Part shown: positions 17,613 to 29,431 of the stretch, piece after piece
How positions within the stretch are numbered: the stretch's first letter is position 1
Layout of the letters: the number at the start of each line of letters is the position of its first letter
Assembly: GCF_016860605.1 (NCBI RefSeq)
Contig: NZ_BNJR01000004.1
Location: forward strand, 62,001 to 126,000
Direction: 5' to 3'
DNA: 64,000 nt
Source of the DNA: Lentilactobacillus fungorum
GTDB lineage: Bacteria; Bacillota; Bacilli; Lactobacillales; Lactobacillaceae
The notes under the pieces: model-generated
What the model saw: only the letters and a program-made list of their open reading frames with translations
What the model was told of the DNA's origin: nothing
Databases searched by the model: none
Program-made: the position numbers and the translations under genes

Positions 17613-18335
17613 ATGTCTAAAGTAAAGTATAACCGAATTATTTTGAAATTAAGCGGAGAGGCATTAGCGGGTAAACGCGGATTTGGAATTAATCCCCCGG
17701 TTATCAAAAATGTCGCCCAAGAGATTAAAGATATCTTTGATCTTGGTGTCCAGATTGGTATCGTTGTTGGCGGTGGTAATATGTGGCGGGGCGAAGCTGG
17801 TGCCGAAATGGGAATGGAAAGAGCCCAAGCTGATTACATTGGAATGCTAGGAACAACCATGAATGGGCTAGCCCTCCAAGACAACCTTGAATCATTGGGG
17901 GTACCAACTAGAGTTCAGACGTCAATTGAAATGCGCCAAATCGCTGAACCTTATATTCGTAGAAAAGCCATCCGCCACCTTGAGAAAGGCCGAGTTGTCA
18001 TTTTTGCTGCGGGAACCGGTAACCCATATTTCTCGACCGACACAACCGCTGCACTACGGGCCGCAGAAATTGGTGCCGATGCGATTCTAATGGCTAAAAA
18101 CGGGGTTGACGGGATCTATTCCGCTGATCCTCGGACTGATAAAGACGCAGTTAAATTCCAGACATTGACATACATGGATATACTTGAAAAAGGACTTAAA
18201 GTAATGGATTCAACTGCGAGTTCCCTTTCAATGGACAACCATATCCCATTGGTTGTGTTCAATCTTAATAATCCTGGAAATATTCGCAAAGTAGTGATTG
18301 GCGAAAATATTGGGACAACTGTTAAGGAGAAATAA
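17613..18335 (+). CDS. pyrH: UMP kinase
   Basis: Hexameric bacterial UMP kinase making UDP from UMP, 240 residues. The amino-acid-kinase fold shows [11 protein letters not shown] at residue 10, GGGNMWRG near 51, the [11 protein letters not shown] helix near 71, and [10 protein letters not shown] near 134 in the UMP site. Its usual partner, frr, follows after 2 bases. A TATGCT-type -10 near 17569 suggests a separate promoter after the tsf terminator. Confidence 0.97.
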   Translation: MSKVKYNRIILKLSGEALAGKRGFGINPPVIKNVAQEIKDIFDLGVQIGIVVGGGNMWRGEAGAEMGMERAQADYIGMLGTTMNGLALQDNLESLGVPTRVQTSIEMRQIAEPYIRRKAIRHLEKGRVVIFAAGTGNPYFSTDTTAALRAAEIGADAILMAKNGVDGIYSADPRTDKDAVKFQTLTYMDILEKGLKVMDSTASSLSMDNHIPLVVFNLNNPGNIRKVVIGENIGTTVKEK

Positions 18336-18337
18336 CT

Positions 18338-18901
18338 ATGGCAGATTCAAAAGCAGTGTTAGCTGAAGCAAAACAAAAAATGAAAAAAGCGCAAGATGTA
18401 CTTGAACGTGAACTGGGAAAAATCCGGGCAGGCCACGCAAATGCGAGCTTATTAAATGGCGTAATGGTTAATTATTATGGTGCCCCAACGCCGTTGAATC
18501 AAATTGCGTCAATTACCATCCCAGAAGCTCGGGTGATCCTAATTACCCCGTATGATAAATCAGCGCTAGAAGATATTGAAAAGGGAATCTATGAAGCTGA
18601 CTTGGGAATTAGTCCTGCCAATGATGGCAGTGCCATTCGTTTAGCGGTTCCGGCTTTAACTGAAGAACGGCGAAAAGAAGTGGCTAAGCAAGTAAAGGCT
18701 ACTGGTGAAGACAGTAAAGTTGCCGTTCGAAACGTTCGTCGAGAAGCAATGGATGCTTTAAAACGCAGCCATAAGAATGAAGAAATTACCGATGATGACT
18801 TACACCGACTTGAAGACCAAGTCCAAAAGTTAACTGATGATGCGATTAAGACAGTTGATAAAATTGTTGCTGATAAAGAAGACGAAGTTATTAACGGATA
18901 G
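18338..18901 (+). CDS. frr: Ribosome recycling factor
   Basis: Releases mRNA and tRNA from post-termination ribosomes together with EF-G. The 187-residue protein has the conserved KIRAGHANASLL at about residue 28, YYGAPTPLNQIASI near 46, and the C-terminal EERRKEVAKQVK helix with AVRNVRREA. It is translationally tied to pyrH, with a 2-base gap. Confidence 0.97.
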   Translation: MADSKAVLAEAKQKMKKAQDVLERELGKIRAGHANASLLNGVMVNYYGAPTPLNQIASITIPEARVILITPYDKSALEDIEKGIYEADLGISPANDGSAIRLAVPALTEERRKEVAKQVKATGEDSKVAVRNVRREAMDALKRSHKNEEITDDDLHRLEDQVQKLTDDAIKTVDKIVADKEDEVING

Positions 18902-18917
18902 AAAGAAGGACCCTAAA

Positions 18918-19367
18918 TTGGCAGATAAGAATTCAGATCAAAATAATGATGAAATTGCCGTTGTACCAGGAACTGACGAGTTTGAGAAAATGTTGTTTAA
19001 GCTGAATAAGCCCGTCGACGCTGATAACCTTTCAGTACTTGATTATAATGGTGGGCACCTACAGCCAGTCCAAGATGGCCTGTACGCAATGCCAGCATAT
19101 GTAACGGATGATTTTAACTTGTTTTTCATTGTTTCTCAATTGGTGGAAAATGATTGGGTAATTGCCTTTTCTAACGCAACCATTGAAAATGGCAATGAAA
19201 TTACTGACCTTTCTGAACCAATGACGACAGGTAAGGGGCTCAATTTACTTGGTCAAAAGAGTCCTGACGATGCAAATAAATTGTTGAAATATTTTAACAC
19301 GTTAGGTGAAGCCAACCGCGGTGAGTGGCGAATGGTCGAACGACCAGAAGGTTCCGATAACAACTAA
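18918..19367 (+). CDS. Hypothetical protein between frr and uppS
   Basis: I do not recognise the 149-residue product. It starts at TTG 18918 (GAAAGAAGG upstream), is acidic, lacks membrane segments, and reads like a single alpha/beta domain with a C-terminal EWRMVERPEG. It is in the frr transcription unit and in the same orientation. The conserved partners suggest a lineage-specific accessory gene, but no role can be assigned. Confidence 0.7.
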   Translation: MADKNSDQNNDEIAVVPGTDEFEKMLFKLNKPVDADNLSVLDYNGGHLQPVQDGLYAMPAYVTDDFNLFFIVSQLVENDWVIAFSNATIENGNEITDLSEPMTTGKGLNLLGQKSPDDANKLLKYFNTLGEANRGEWRMVERPEGSDNN

Positions 19368-19421
19368 TTAAGCATGGTTCAAATATTGACTAAATTTGTT
19401 TCATTTTAACGTTTAATTTTG

Positions 19422-19545
19422 AGAGGGAGCTTGGAACAAGAAGCGGCTTTAGGCCATTTTTAACGCCAGCGTTGCTAAACGGATCACTCAGCTGGACAGT
19501 TAATACCTTGGCAATCGTCATTTCATCCCGCCCTCTTTATTTTTG
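19422..19545 (+). other. Possible structured RNA before uppS
   Basis: AGAGGG at 19422-19427 can pair with CCCTCT at 19531-19536, which is followed by TTTATTTTT. Between them lie smaller self-complementary pieces such as AACG-ccag-CGTT at 19462-19473. This looks like a terminator-closed leader or small RNA. No T-box or known riboswitch signature was found. Confidence 0.35.
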
Positions 19546-19568
19546 CCTGAATAGTTTAGGAGCGTGTC

Positions 19569-20321
19569 ATGTTCAATCACACAAATAATCGGCCAGAAAT
19601 TGACCCTAATCGAATTCCCAACCATATCGCCATTATCATGGATGGCAATGGTCGTTGGGCCCAAAAGCGGCATTTACCAAGAATTGCTGGTCACCGACAG
19701 GGAATGGAAACTGTCAAAATAGTCACCAAGGCTGCCAGCCAATTGGGCGTTAAAGTATTGACTTTATATGCATTTTCAACTGAAAATTGGAAGCGGCCTA
19801 ACGACGAAGTTAATTTCTTGATGGGATTGCCAGTTAAGTTTTTTAACAACTTTGTTCCTGAACTCATTGAAAATAACGTTCAGGTCAAAGTGATGGGCAT
19901 TATTGATCAACTCCCCCCAAAAACTCAGGTAGCAGTTCGAGACGCCATTGCTGACACTCACGATTGCACTGGCATGATTTTAAATTTTGCCTTAAACTAT
20001 GGTAGTCGATTAGATATTCGCATAGCCGCGCAGCAACTTGCCCAAGAAGCAAAAGCGGGGCTAATTGACCCTCAAAAAATTGATGATCAAGCTATTTCTG
20101 ATCACTTGATGACGCATTTTCTTGGTCGGTTTGCTGATCCAGATCTACTCATTCGAACGAGTGGGGAAGAGCGAATATCCAACTTTTTGCTATGGCAAAT
20201 TGCCTATAGTGAACTAGTTTTTACGGATGTTTTATGGCCTGACTTCGATGGGCAGACTTTAGTGCAAATGATTGATGAGTATCAACAGCGCGATCGTCGG
20301 TTCGGTGGGCTTAAGAAATAG
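19569..20321 (+). CDS. uppS: Undecaprenyl diphosphate synthase
   Basis: cis-Prenyltransferase extending farnesyl diphosphate to the C55 carrier for peptidoglycan and wall polymers. 250 residues. The catalytic region is IIMDGNGRWAQKR at about residue 22, followed by LYAFSTENWKRP near 70 and the conserved RTSGEERISNFLLW near 196. Its substrate derives from the mevalonate route (mvaS at 9.0 kb). It begins the uppS-cdsA-rseP-proS-polC run typical of Firmicutes. Confidence 0.97.
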   Translation: MFNHTNNRPEIDPNRIPNHIAIIMDGNGRWAQKRHLPRIAGHRQGMETVKIVTKAASQLGVKVLTLYAFSTENWKRPNDEVNFLMGLPVKFFNNFVPELIENNVQVKVMGIIDQLPPKTQVAVRDAIADTHDCTGMILNFALNYGSRLDIRIAAQQLAQEAKAGLIDPQKIDDQAISDHLMTHFLGRFADPDLLIRTSGEERISNFLLWQIAYSELVFTDVLWPDFDGQTLVQMIDEYQQRDRRFGGLKK

Positions 20322-20340
20322 TAAATAGGAGAGAGCAGTC

Positions 20341-21129
20341 GTGAGACAACGGGTAATAACAGCAGTAGTCGCATTGATGATTTTTATTCCCATCATTATT
20401 TTGGGACATATTTGGATAGATATTGCCGCAATGGCGTTAGGAATTGTCGCGGTATCTGAAATTTTAATTATGAAGAAACGGATATTGGTATCGGCCGAGT
20501 CGATCATCGCTTATCTAGGGGTAAGTGTTCTGGTATTGCCAGATACTTGGACGGCTATTTTGCCAGGAAAGGTAGAACAAAATTTCGTTTTCTTTCTTTT
20601 CGTTTTGATGCTGTTGCTACTGACGGTATTTAGCCGCAACTTGTTTACCTTTGACGATGCAGGCGTGATTGCGCTGGGGATGTTGTATGTCGGCATGGGT
20701 TTTCATTACTTTATTCTGGCACGAGCAGAATCTTTAGTGGTCCTTCTATACGCTTTGTTCATTGTATGGTCGACAGACAGTGGGGCCTATATTTTTGGTC
20801 GACTATTTGGTAAGCACAAGTTGGCGCCACGAATTAGTCCTAATAAGACTTGGGAAGGCTCAATCTACGGGTCACTGGCGGCAACAATCATTTGTTCAAC
20901 GTTTGTTTTCTTTTTCCCAATTACAGGCTACTCGCTAGTCCAAATGATTTTAATTACGATTATTTTATCGATTGCCGGCCAATTTGGTGATTTAATCGAA
21001 TCCGCGCTTAAACGCTATTATGGTGTAAAAGATTCTGGTAAAATATTACCTGGTCATGGCGGGATTTTAGATCGATTTGACAGTTTGCTGTTTGTACTGC
21101 CAATGCTGCATCTTGTTGGCATCGTTTAG
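20341..21129 (+). CDS. cdsA: Phosphatidate cytidylyltransferase
   Basis: Polytopic membrane enzyme forming CDP-diacylglycerol from phosphatidate and CTP. 262 residues with about seven hydrophobic segments. The signature SDSGAYIFGRLFG is near residue 143, SPNKTWEGS near 166, and the C-terminal ESALKRYYGVKDSGK motif near 221 is diagnostic. GTG start with AGGAGAG upstream. It uses the phosphatidate made by plsC at 11.8 kb. Confidence 0.95.
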   Translation: MRQRVITAVVALMIFIPIIILGHIWIDIAAMALGIVAVSEILIMKKRILVSAESIIAYLGVSVLVLPDTWTAILPGKVEQNFVFFLFVLMLLLLTVFSRNLFTFDDAGVIALGMLYVGMGFHYFILARAESLVVLLYALFIVWSTDSGAYIFGRLFGKHKLAPRISPNKTWEGSIYGSLAATIICSTFVFFFPITGYSLVQMILITIILSIAGQFGDLIESALKRYYGVKDSGKILPGHGGILDRFDSLLFVLPMLHLVGIV

Positions 21130-21150
21130 TTTGTAGGAGGAAAGGTTCCC

Positions 21151-22425
21151 TTGATAAGGACAATTGTTGTATTCATTATCGTTTTTGGTATTCTGGTGAT
21201 CTTTCACGAGTTTGGCCACTATATCATCGCAAAGCGCTCAGGGATTCTTGTGCGCGAATTTTCTGTTGGCATGGGGCCAAAGGTTTTTTATTATCGAAAA
21301 AATAGCACGACGTTTACTTTGCGGCTGTTACCACTCGGTGGGTATGTTCGAATGGCTGGTGAAGCTGATGACGGTGAAGAAGAATTAAAGCCAGGAACGC
21401 CCGTTACCCTCCAACTAAATGATCAAGGAACGGTTACGTCAATTAATACCAGTAACAAGCATTCACTGTTTCAAGGAATTCCCTTAACGGTAACCGACAC
21501 GGACTTGGATACGGGACTATACATCAAAGGTTACGAAAATGGCGACGAATCTCAAGTCAAATCATATCCGGTTGACCATGATGCAACGATCATTGAAACC
21601 GATGGGACTGAATTACAAATTGCGCCCCGAGACGTTCAATTTCAATCAGCAACGTTACCCAAACGAATGTTAACAAATGTTGCCGGGGTATTTAATAACT
21701 TTATTCTTGCAATTTTGGTATATACAATTTTAGGTTTTGTTCAAGGCGGCGTTGTTTCAAATAGTAACCAAATCAACGTTACGCCAAGTAACTCGGTTGC
21801 CCGGGATGCTGGAATTAAATCTGGTGATCGTATTTTATCAATTGATGGGCACCGAACAACTAACTGGCAGGAAATGGCCGTTCAAATTCAGTCAAAACCA
21901 AACGAGAAAATCTCGGTAGTCATTGATCGGGATGGTCAAAAAAAGACTTTTTCAATGAAGCCCAAGGTTCAAACGGCTAATGGCAAAAAAATGGGCGTTA
22001 TTGGCATTACGCAATCAATGGATACGAGTTTTAAGGCCAAAATTTTGTCTGGACTCACAATGACGTGGTCAATGGGTAAAACCTTATTAGGCGCGCTCTG
22101 GTCGATGGTCAGTGGGCACTTTAGTTTAAATGACCTGGGGGGACCAGTTGCTATTTTTGCGACAACTTCGCAGGCAACCCAGATGGGAATTGCTGGTATC
22201 CTAAACTTTTTGGCGTTTCTATCGCTTAATTTAGCAATCATTAACCTCGTACCAATTCCAGGCCTTGACGGCGGTAAGCTTGTTTTAAACATTATTGAAG
22301 CAGTTCGGAGAAAACCCGTTTCACAAACAACAGAAACAGTTGTAACGCTCATTGGCTTTGCGTTCCTGATGCTTTTAATGATTCTGGTTACTTGGAACGA
22401 TATTGAACGTTATTTCCTACATTAA
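21151..22425 (+). CDS. rseP: RIP zinc metalloprotease RseP/RasP
   Basis: Site-2-type intramembrane protease. 424 residues with the zinc motif HEFGH at about residue 18 in the first transmembrane segment, a PDZ domain around residues 205-280, and the second metal-ligand motif PGLDGGKLV near 370. In B. subtilis the orthologue cleaves anti-sigma factors and signal-peptide remnants. TTG start behind GGAGGAAAGG. It sits in the conserved position between cdsA and proS. Confidence 0.95.
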   Translation: MIRTIVVFIIVFGILVIFHEFGHYIIAKRSGILVREFSVGMGPKVFYYRKNSTTFTLRLLPLGGYVRMAGEADDGEEELKPGTPVTLQLNDQGTVTSINTSNKHSLFQGIPLTVTDTDLDTGLYIKGYENGDESQVKSYPVDHDATIIETDGTELQIAPRDVQFQSATLPKRMLTNVAGVFNNFILAILVYTILGFVQGGVVSNSNQINVTPSNSVARDAGIKSGDRILSIDGHRTTNWQEMAVQIQSKPNEKISVVIDRDGQKKTFSMKPKVQTANGKKMGVIGITQSMDTSFKAKILSGLTMTWSMGKTLLGALWSMVSGHFSLNDLGGPVAIFATTSQATQMGIAGILNFLAFLSLNLAIINLVPIPGLDGGKLVLNIIEAVRRKPVSQTTETVVTLIGFAFLMLLMILVTWNDIERYFLH

Positions 22426-22437
22426 TCCATTACTTAG

Positions 22438-24171
<1,734 letters not shown>

Positions 24172-24194
24172 TTTTGACAGTAGTGAAACTAAGT

Positions 24195-24278
24195 AGCCCA
24201 TCGGCTTCTTGGACGTTAATAACTTATCGCTTGCATCTTTGCAGTTGGTGAGTTATTAAGCCAAGAAATTGATGGGCT
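24195..24278 (+). other. Long imperfect hairpin between proS and polC
   Basis: Three matching blocks pair in register: AGCCCATC/GATGGGCT (24195-24202 with 24271-24278), TTCTTGG/CCAAGAA, and TTAATAACT/AGTTATTAA (24216-24224 with 24251-24259). The apical part is about 26 bases. There is no T-run, so termination alone does not explain it. Confidence 0.6.
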
Positions 24279-24349
24279 GCCATGCTAAGAATATGATTGA
24301 ATTATTGTCGAAGCGTTTTGCGTTAAGGATGTATTAAGGAGGACTTGCC

Positions 24350-27300
24350 GTGAGTTTAGATCGGAATGAATTATTTGAAAAGCTACTGGAGCAACTTCAA
24401 TGGCAGCAGGCGGGCCAGATGCCTTATTTTCAAGATGCTAAAATCGATCGATTAGAAGTCCATCAACAAAGTAATCGTTGGCAGTTTGATATCACAACCC
24501 CCAGAATCTTGCCATTTGAGGTGTTTACTGATTTTAATGCGCGCCTCAAATCTGCCTTCAATGAGATTGCGCAAGTTTCGTTGAAGATTACGGCTGCTAA
24601 TCATAACTTTACCGAACAATTATTGCGGCAATACTGGCAGTGGGTGGTTGTCAATAGTGGCGTCACTTCGCCGCTTGTCAAAGAGCTTTGTGAGGATCGA
24701 GCGCCGTCAATTGTGGACTCACGAATCGAATTTGTAGCTGAAAATGACATTGTAAAAGATTTCATGACGGATACGGCTCTCGGCCCCATTGAAGAAATGT
24801 ACCAACAAGCTGGCTTTCCAGTATTTACAATTCACACGATTGTTGATGAAAGTTCCTCACAACAAAACATTCAGGCACTCAAGCAAAAAAATGAAGCAGC
24901 TAATGCAGAGCTCGTTAAAAAGGCAAATGAAGCGATTAAAAAAACAAGCGTTGAAAAAAGCAAACATAACGGGACAGCTAAAGGACTCATTGGCCGCAAA
25001 ATAAAAGATGACTTGCCGGTTACCCAAATGGCAGATATCACGGAAGAGGAACGTTCAATCGTGGTTTCTGGGTATGTTTTTAACAAGGAAATTCGCGAAT
25101 TACGGTCCGGCCGGCAATTATTAATGTTAAAAGTGACGGATTATACGTCCTCTATTCAAGTTAAAAAGTTTTCTAACAAAGGCGAAGAAGCATTGTTTGC
25201 CGGCGTAAACGAAGGTGACTGGGTAAAAGTTCGGGGAAATGTTCAAGAGGATAATTATTCTCACGAATTAACGCTGAATGCCTATGATATTAATCCGGTT
25301 AAAACGGTTGCCAGAATGGACGATGCGCCAGCTGATGAAAAGCGGGTGGAATTACACTTGCATACGTCGATGAGTCAAATGGATGCGACTAACAATATTG
25401 CCGATTTTGCCAAGCAGGCCAAAAAATGGGGGCATAAAGCCCTGGCAATTACTGACCATGCCGGCGTTCAAGGCTTTCCGGATGCGTTTCATGCAGGCCA
25501 AAAGAATGACCTCAAGATGCTGTATGGCGTCGAAATTAATTTGGTAGATGACGGCGTGCCAATTACCTATAACGATAAGCACGTTCCCTTGTTGGATGCA
25601 ACCTATGTCATTTTTGATACTGAAACGACTGGCTTATCGGCGATGTACGATCGGGTGATCGAATTGTCAGCGGTCAAAATGAAGAACAGTAACGTCATTG
25701 ACCAATTTGAGGAATTTATTGACCCCGGTTTTCATCTTTCAGAACAGACGACAAATTTAACCTCCATTACCGACGAAATGGTTCATGGTTCGAAATCCGA
25801 AGAAGAGGTTTTTAAACTTTTTAGAGATTTTTGTGGGGATGCAATCGTGGTTGGCCACAACGTGACTTTTGATATGGGATTTATGAATAAAGGTTACGTC
25901 AGACACGGTATGCATGAAATGGCCAACCCAATCATTGATACCTTAACGTTGGCTAGATTCTTGTATCCAAACTTACGTGGTTATCGGTTAAACACGCTTG
26001 CTAAGAAATTTGACGTTAATTTGGAACATCATCACCGAGCAATTTATGATGCCGAAACCACTGGCCATCTGAATTATTTATTTCTAAAGGATGCCGAAAA
26101 GCGTTATGGGATTGCTTATCATGATCAGCTTAACGCACATATGACCGATAATGATGCTTATAAGCACGCTCGGCCATCGCACGCGATTCTGCTTGCCAAA
26201 ACCCAAGCTGGTCTCAAGAATATGTTTAAGATTGTGTCATTATCGAATGTGAAATATTTTCACCGTGTTCCAAGGGTTCCAAGAAGTCAACTAGAAAAAT
26301 ATCGTGACGGCATTCTTGTTGGCTCGGCTTGTTCTTCTGGAGAAGTTTTTACAGCCATGATGCAAAAAGGCATGGACGAAGCAGAACAAAAGGCTCGATT
26401 TTATGATTATTTGGAAATCCAGCCACGGAGTGCTTATGCCCCACTCATCGAATCCAGGCTCATTGCGGATGAAGATAATCTGAAAGAAATTATGACCAAC
26501 ATTGTCAAATTAGGAGAAGAACTTAAAAAACCGGTCGTGGCAACTGGTGATGTTCATTACTTGAACCCGCAGGATTATATTTATCGGAAAATTTTAATTA
26601 ATTCTCAGGGTGGCGCTAATCCATTAAATCGACAGGTCTTACCAGATTTACATTTCTTAACGACCGACGAAATGCTGGCCGATTTTGCCTTTTTAGGGAC
26701 GGATAAGGCCAAAGAAATTGTGGTGACAAATACAAATAAAATTGCAGCTGAAATTGATGATGTCCATCCATTAAAGGACAAGCTATATACACCTCGAATG
26801 CAAGGAGCCGAAGATGAGATTAAAACCCGGGCAATGGATACGGCTCACAAATGGTATGGCGATCCGCTGCCTAAGATTGTCGACGACCGGTTAAAAAAGG
26901 AATTAAAGAGTATCATTGGCAACGGTTTTTCAGTGATTTATTTAATTGCTCAACGACTGGTTGCCAAAAGTAACAAAGATGGTTATTTAGTAGGATCCCG
27001 AGGGTCAGTTGGCTCCAGTTTGGTGGCAACGCTGACGGGGATCACCGAAGTTAATCCATTGCAGCCACACTATCGCTGTCCAAAATGTCAGCACACGGAG
27101 TTCTTTACTAAAGGAGAATATAGTTCGGGTTACGATTTACCGAAAAAGAGATGTCCTAAATGTGGCACATTAATGATCGGTGACGGCCATAATATTCCCT
27201 TTGAAACTTTTTTAGGCTTCACAGGAAATAAGGTGCCGGATATTGATTTAAACTTCTCTGGTGACTACCAGCCAATTGCTCATAACTACACCAAAGTATT

Positions 27301-28666
27301 GTTTGGCGAAAAGAATGTTTTTCGAGCTGGAACAATTGGAACAGTGGCTGATAAAACGGCTTATGGATATGTGAAGGCATATGAGCGTGATAAGGGTAAA
27401 ACTTATCGTCAAGCGGAAGAAGACCGATTAGCGAAGGGCGCAACGGGCGTTAAGCGAACGACCGGCCAACATCCGGCTGGTATCATCGTTGTGCCGGATT
27501 ATATGGATATTTATGATTTTACCCCAATCCAATATCCCGCTGACGATCAAGATGCGGCCTGGCAAACGACCCATTTTGATTTCCATTCAATTCATGATAA
27601 TATTTTGAAAATTGATATTCTGGGCCATGATGATCCAACGATGATTCGAATGCTTCAAGACTTGTCAGGCATTAATCCAAAAACAATTCCAATGGATGAT
27701 CCGGGCGTGATGTCGATTTTTTCGAGCCCCAAAATTCTTGGCGTTTCTGAAGAACAAATTCAATCTAAAACTGGAACACTAGGGGTACCTGAGTTTGGAA
27801 CCCGGTTTGTACGGGGGATGCTCGAACAAACGCACCCAAGTAATTACTCTGAGTTGCTGCAAATTTCCGGATTGTCCCATGGCACCGATGTTTGGATGGG
27901 AAACGCGGATGAGCTAATTAAGAATGGGACGGCCACAATCGCGAATGTGATCGGTTGTCGGGATAACATTATGACTGATTTAATCAACTGGGGATTGGAT
28001 TCTGAACTCTCTTTTCAAATTATGGAGAGTGTTCGTCACGGCCGTGGCATCCCCGATGACTGGCAAGCAGAGATGAAAAAAGCTAAGATTCCGGATTGGT
28101 ACATTCAGTCTTGCTTAAAAATTAAGTATATGTTCCCACGGGCTCATGCGGCAGCCTATATCTTAATGGCCCTTCGAATTGCCTACTTCAAGGTTTATTT
28201 CCCGATGATTTACTATGCTGCTTATTTTTCGGTTCGGGCGGACGACTTTGACATTGTTTCGATGTGTCGAGGCAAAGAAGCTGTCAAAAATGCAATGCAT
28301 CAAATCAATGATAAAGGAATGGAAGCTTCTACCAAGGAAAAGAATTTGCTGACAGTCTTAGAACTCGCTAACGAAATGCTTGAGCGCGGCTACAATTTTC
28401 AGATGGTTGACTTAGCCAAATCTGATGCCAGTCAGTGGTTAATTGATGGCAATCATTTGATTGCACCGTTTAATTCGGTCCCAGGCCTTGGTCTTAACGT
28501 GGCGAAGCAAATTGTGGCGGCCAGAGAAGATAAACCATTCTTGTCAAAAGAAGATCTTGCTAAACGTGGTAAGGTATCAAAATCGTTGATTGACTTTATG
28601 ACGGAGAACCACGTTTTAGACGGGTTGCCTGATGAAAATCAACTGAGTTTATTCGACATGATGTAG
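24350..28666 (+). CDS. polC: DNA polymerase III alpha subunit, PolC type
   Basis: Replicative polymerase of low-GC Gram-positives, 1438 residues (full length). Order: N-terminal domain (1-190), OB fold (about 225-315), the PHP domain split by the 3'-5' exonuclease ([10 protein letters not shown] near residue 422), zinc knuckle with CPKCQHTEF and CPKCGTLM near 910-945, palm with [12 protein letters not shown] near 963, and a C-terminal fingers/HhH region. GTG start with AAGGAGG 7 bases upstream. The residues of each domain look intact. Confidence 0.98.
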   Translation: MSLDRNELFEKLLEQLQWQQAGQMPYFQDAKIDRLEVHQQSNRWQFDITTPRILPFEVFTDFNARLKSAFNEIAQVSLKITAANHNFTEQLLRQYWQWVVVNSGVTSPLVKELCEDRAPSIVDSRIEFVAENDIVKDFMTDTALGPIEEMYQQAGFPVFTIHTIVDESSSQQNIQALKQKNEAANAELVKKANEAIKKTSVEKSKHNGTAKGLIGRKIKDDLPVTQMADITEEERSIVVSGYVFNKEIRELRSGRQLLMLKVTDYTSSIQVKKFSNKGEEALFAGVNEGDWVKVRGNVQEDNYSHELTLNAYDINPVKTVARMDDAPADEKRVELHLHTSMSQMDATNNIADFAKQAKKWGHKALAITDHAGVQGFPDAFHAGQKNDLKMLYGVEINLVDDGVPITYNDKHVPLLDATYVIFDTETTGLSAMYDRVIELSAVKMKNSNVIDQFEEFIDPGFHLSEQTTNLTSITDEMVHGSKSEEEVFKLFRDFCGDAIVVGHNVTFDMGFMNKGYVRHGMHEMANPIIDTLTLARFLYPNLRGYRLNTLAKKFDVNLEHHHRAIYDAETTGHLNYLFLKDAEKRYGIAYHDQLNAHMTDNDAYKHARPSHAILLAKTQAGLKNMFKIVSLSNVKYFHRVPRVPRSQLEKYRDGILVGSACSSGEVFTAMMQKGMDEAEQKARFYDYLEIQPRSAYAPLIESRLIADEDNLKEIMTNIVKLGEELKKPVVATGDVHYLNPQDYIYRKILINSQGGANPLNRQVLPDLHFLTTDEMLADFAFLGTDKAKEIVVTNTNKIAAEIDDVHPLKDKLYTPRMQGAEDEIKTRAMDTAHKWYGDPLPKIVDDRLKKELKSIIGNGFSVIYLIAQRLVAKSNKDGYLVGSRGSVGSSLVATLTGITEVNPLQPHYRCPKCQHTEFFTKGEYSSGYDLPKKRCPKCGTLMIGDGHNIPFETFLGFTGNKVPDIDLNFSGDYQPIAHNYTKVLFGEKNVFRAGTIGTVADKTAYGYVKAYERDKGKTYRQAEEDRLAKGATGVKRTTGQHPAGIIVVPDYMDIYDFTPIQYPADDQDAAWQTTHFDFHSIHDNILKIDILGHDDPTMIRMLQDLSGINPKTIPMDDPGVMSIFSSPKILGVSEEQIQSKTGTLGVPEFGTRFVRGMLEQTHPSNYSELLQISGLSHGTDVWMGNADELIKNGTATIANVIGCRDNIMTDLINWGLDSELSFQIMESVRHGRGIPDDWQAEMKKAKIPDWYIQSCLKIKYMFPRAHAAAYILMALRIAYFKVYFPMIYYAAYFSVRADDFDIVSMCRGKEAVKNAMHQINDKGMEASTKEKNLLTVLELANEMLERGYNFQMVDLAKSDASQWLIDGNHLIAPFNSVPGLGLNVAKQIVAAREDKPFLSKEDLAKRGKVSKSLIDFMTENHVLDGLPDENQLSLFDMM

Positions 28667-28712
28667 TCAGTCATTAGATGACTTAGCTGATACTTGGTTG
28701 TGGCAGTTGCAC

Positions 28713-28785
28713 TTGTGAATTGTGTATGGTATACTATACTCATTAAATAACTTGCAAGGAGTGAGCAGAAATGCTCGCTCTTTTT
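28713..28785 (+). promoter_or_regulatory. rimP-nusA promoter and promoter-proximal terminator
   Basis: TTGTGA at 28713-28718, a 16-base spacer and TATACT at 28735-28740 form the promoter. Only about 12 bases after the predicted start, GAGTGAGC/GCTCGCTC (28759-28766 and 28773-28780, one wobble) is followed by five Ts. A further 150-base leader runs to rimP. This is the layout of an attenuated operon whose product NusA affects pausing and termination. Confidence 0.65.
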
Positions 28786-28938
28786 AATGGGAAATTTTTA
28801 GAATGGCTGCGTAAAGCGAAAACCTGCGGGTCAGTTCTTAATAATCAGTCTATAAAAATGATCGATTGGTTATTGAAAATTCGATCTGAGGATTTCCAAG
28901 TGCTTTTCGCCGCTCAGGTTACTTTAGGAGGCCTTTTT

Positions 28939-29412
28939 TTGAGCAAAGTTGTTGAAACGGTCAAGCAGGTTGTCAAGCCAATTTTAGCGAAGCACTCATT
29001 TTATTTGTTTGATGTGGCGTTTGTGAAAGAAAAGGGCGGCTGGTATCTGCGGGTATATATTGATAAAGACGGTGGTGTGACCATCGATGACTGTGTTTTA
29101 GTCAGTGATGAATTAGGTGAGAAGCTGGATGAAATGGAACCAGACCCGATTCCTCAAGCCTACTTCTTGGAAGTTTCATCCCCAGGCGCTGAACGGCCTC
29201 TCAGAAATGATGAGGAATTACGACAGGCGGTTGGTGAGTACGTTAACCTATCGCTTTATAAGAATTTGAATGGTAATAAATCTTTTGAGGGCACGTTAAA
29301 GTCGGTGACCGAAGATCAGGTTGTTTTAGAAAATGATCAATGGGGTAAGCACCCAACTGTTGCCATACCACGAGATTTAATTGCCAAAGCACGGCTTGCG
29401 ATCAAATTTTAG
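28939..29412 (+). CDS. rimP: Ribosome maturation factor RimP
   Basis: 30S assembly factor, 157 residues, formerly YlxS. The N-terminal alpha/beta domain carries GGWYLRVYIDKDGGVTIDDC near residue 33, then YFLEVSSPGAERPL near 75, then an SH3-like C-terminal domain. The TTG at 28939 is placed by TTAGGAGG, although the frame continues open to an ATG at 28771. It heads the rimP-nusA-ylxR-ylxQ-infB-rbfA operon. Confidence 0.95.
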   Translation: MSKVVETVKQVVKPILAKHSFYLFDVAFVKEKGGWYLRVYIDKDGGVTIDDCVLVSDELGEKLDEMEPDPIPQAYFLEVSSPGAERPLRNDEELRQAVGEYVNLSLYKNLNGNKSFEGTLKSVTEDQVVLENDQWGKHPTVAIPRDLIAKARLAIKF

Positions 29413-29431
29413 ATAAAGGAGACAATCAAGA

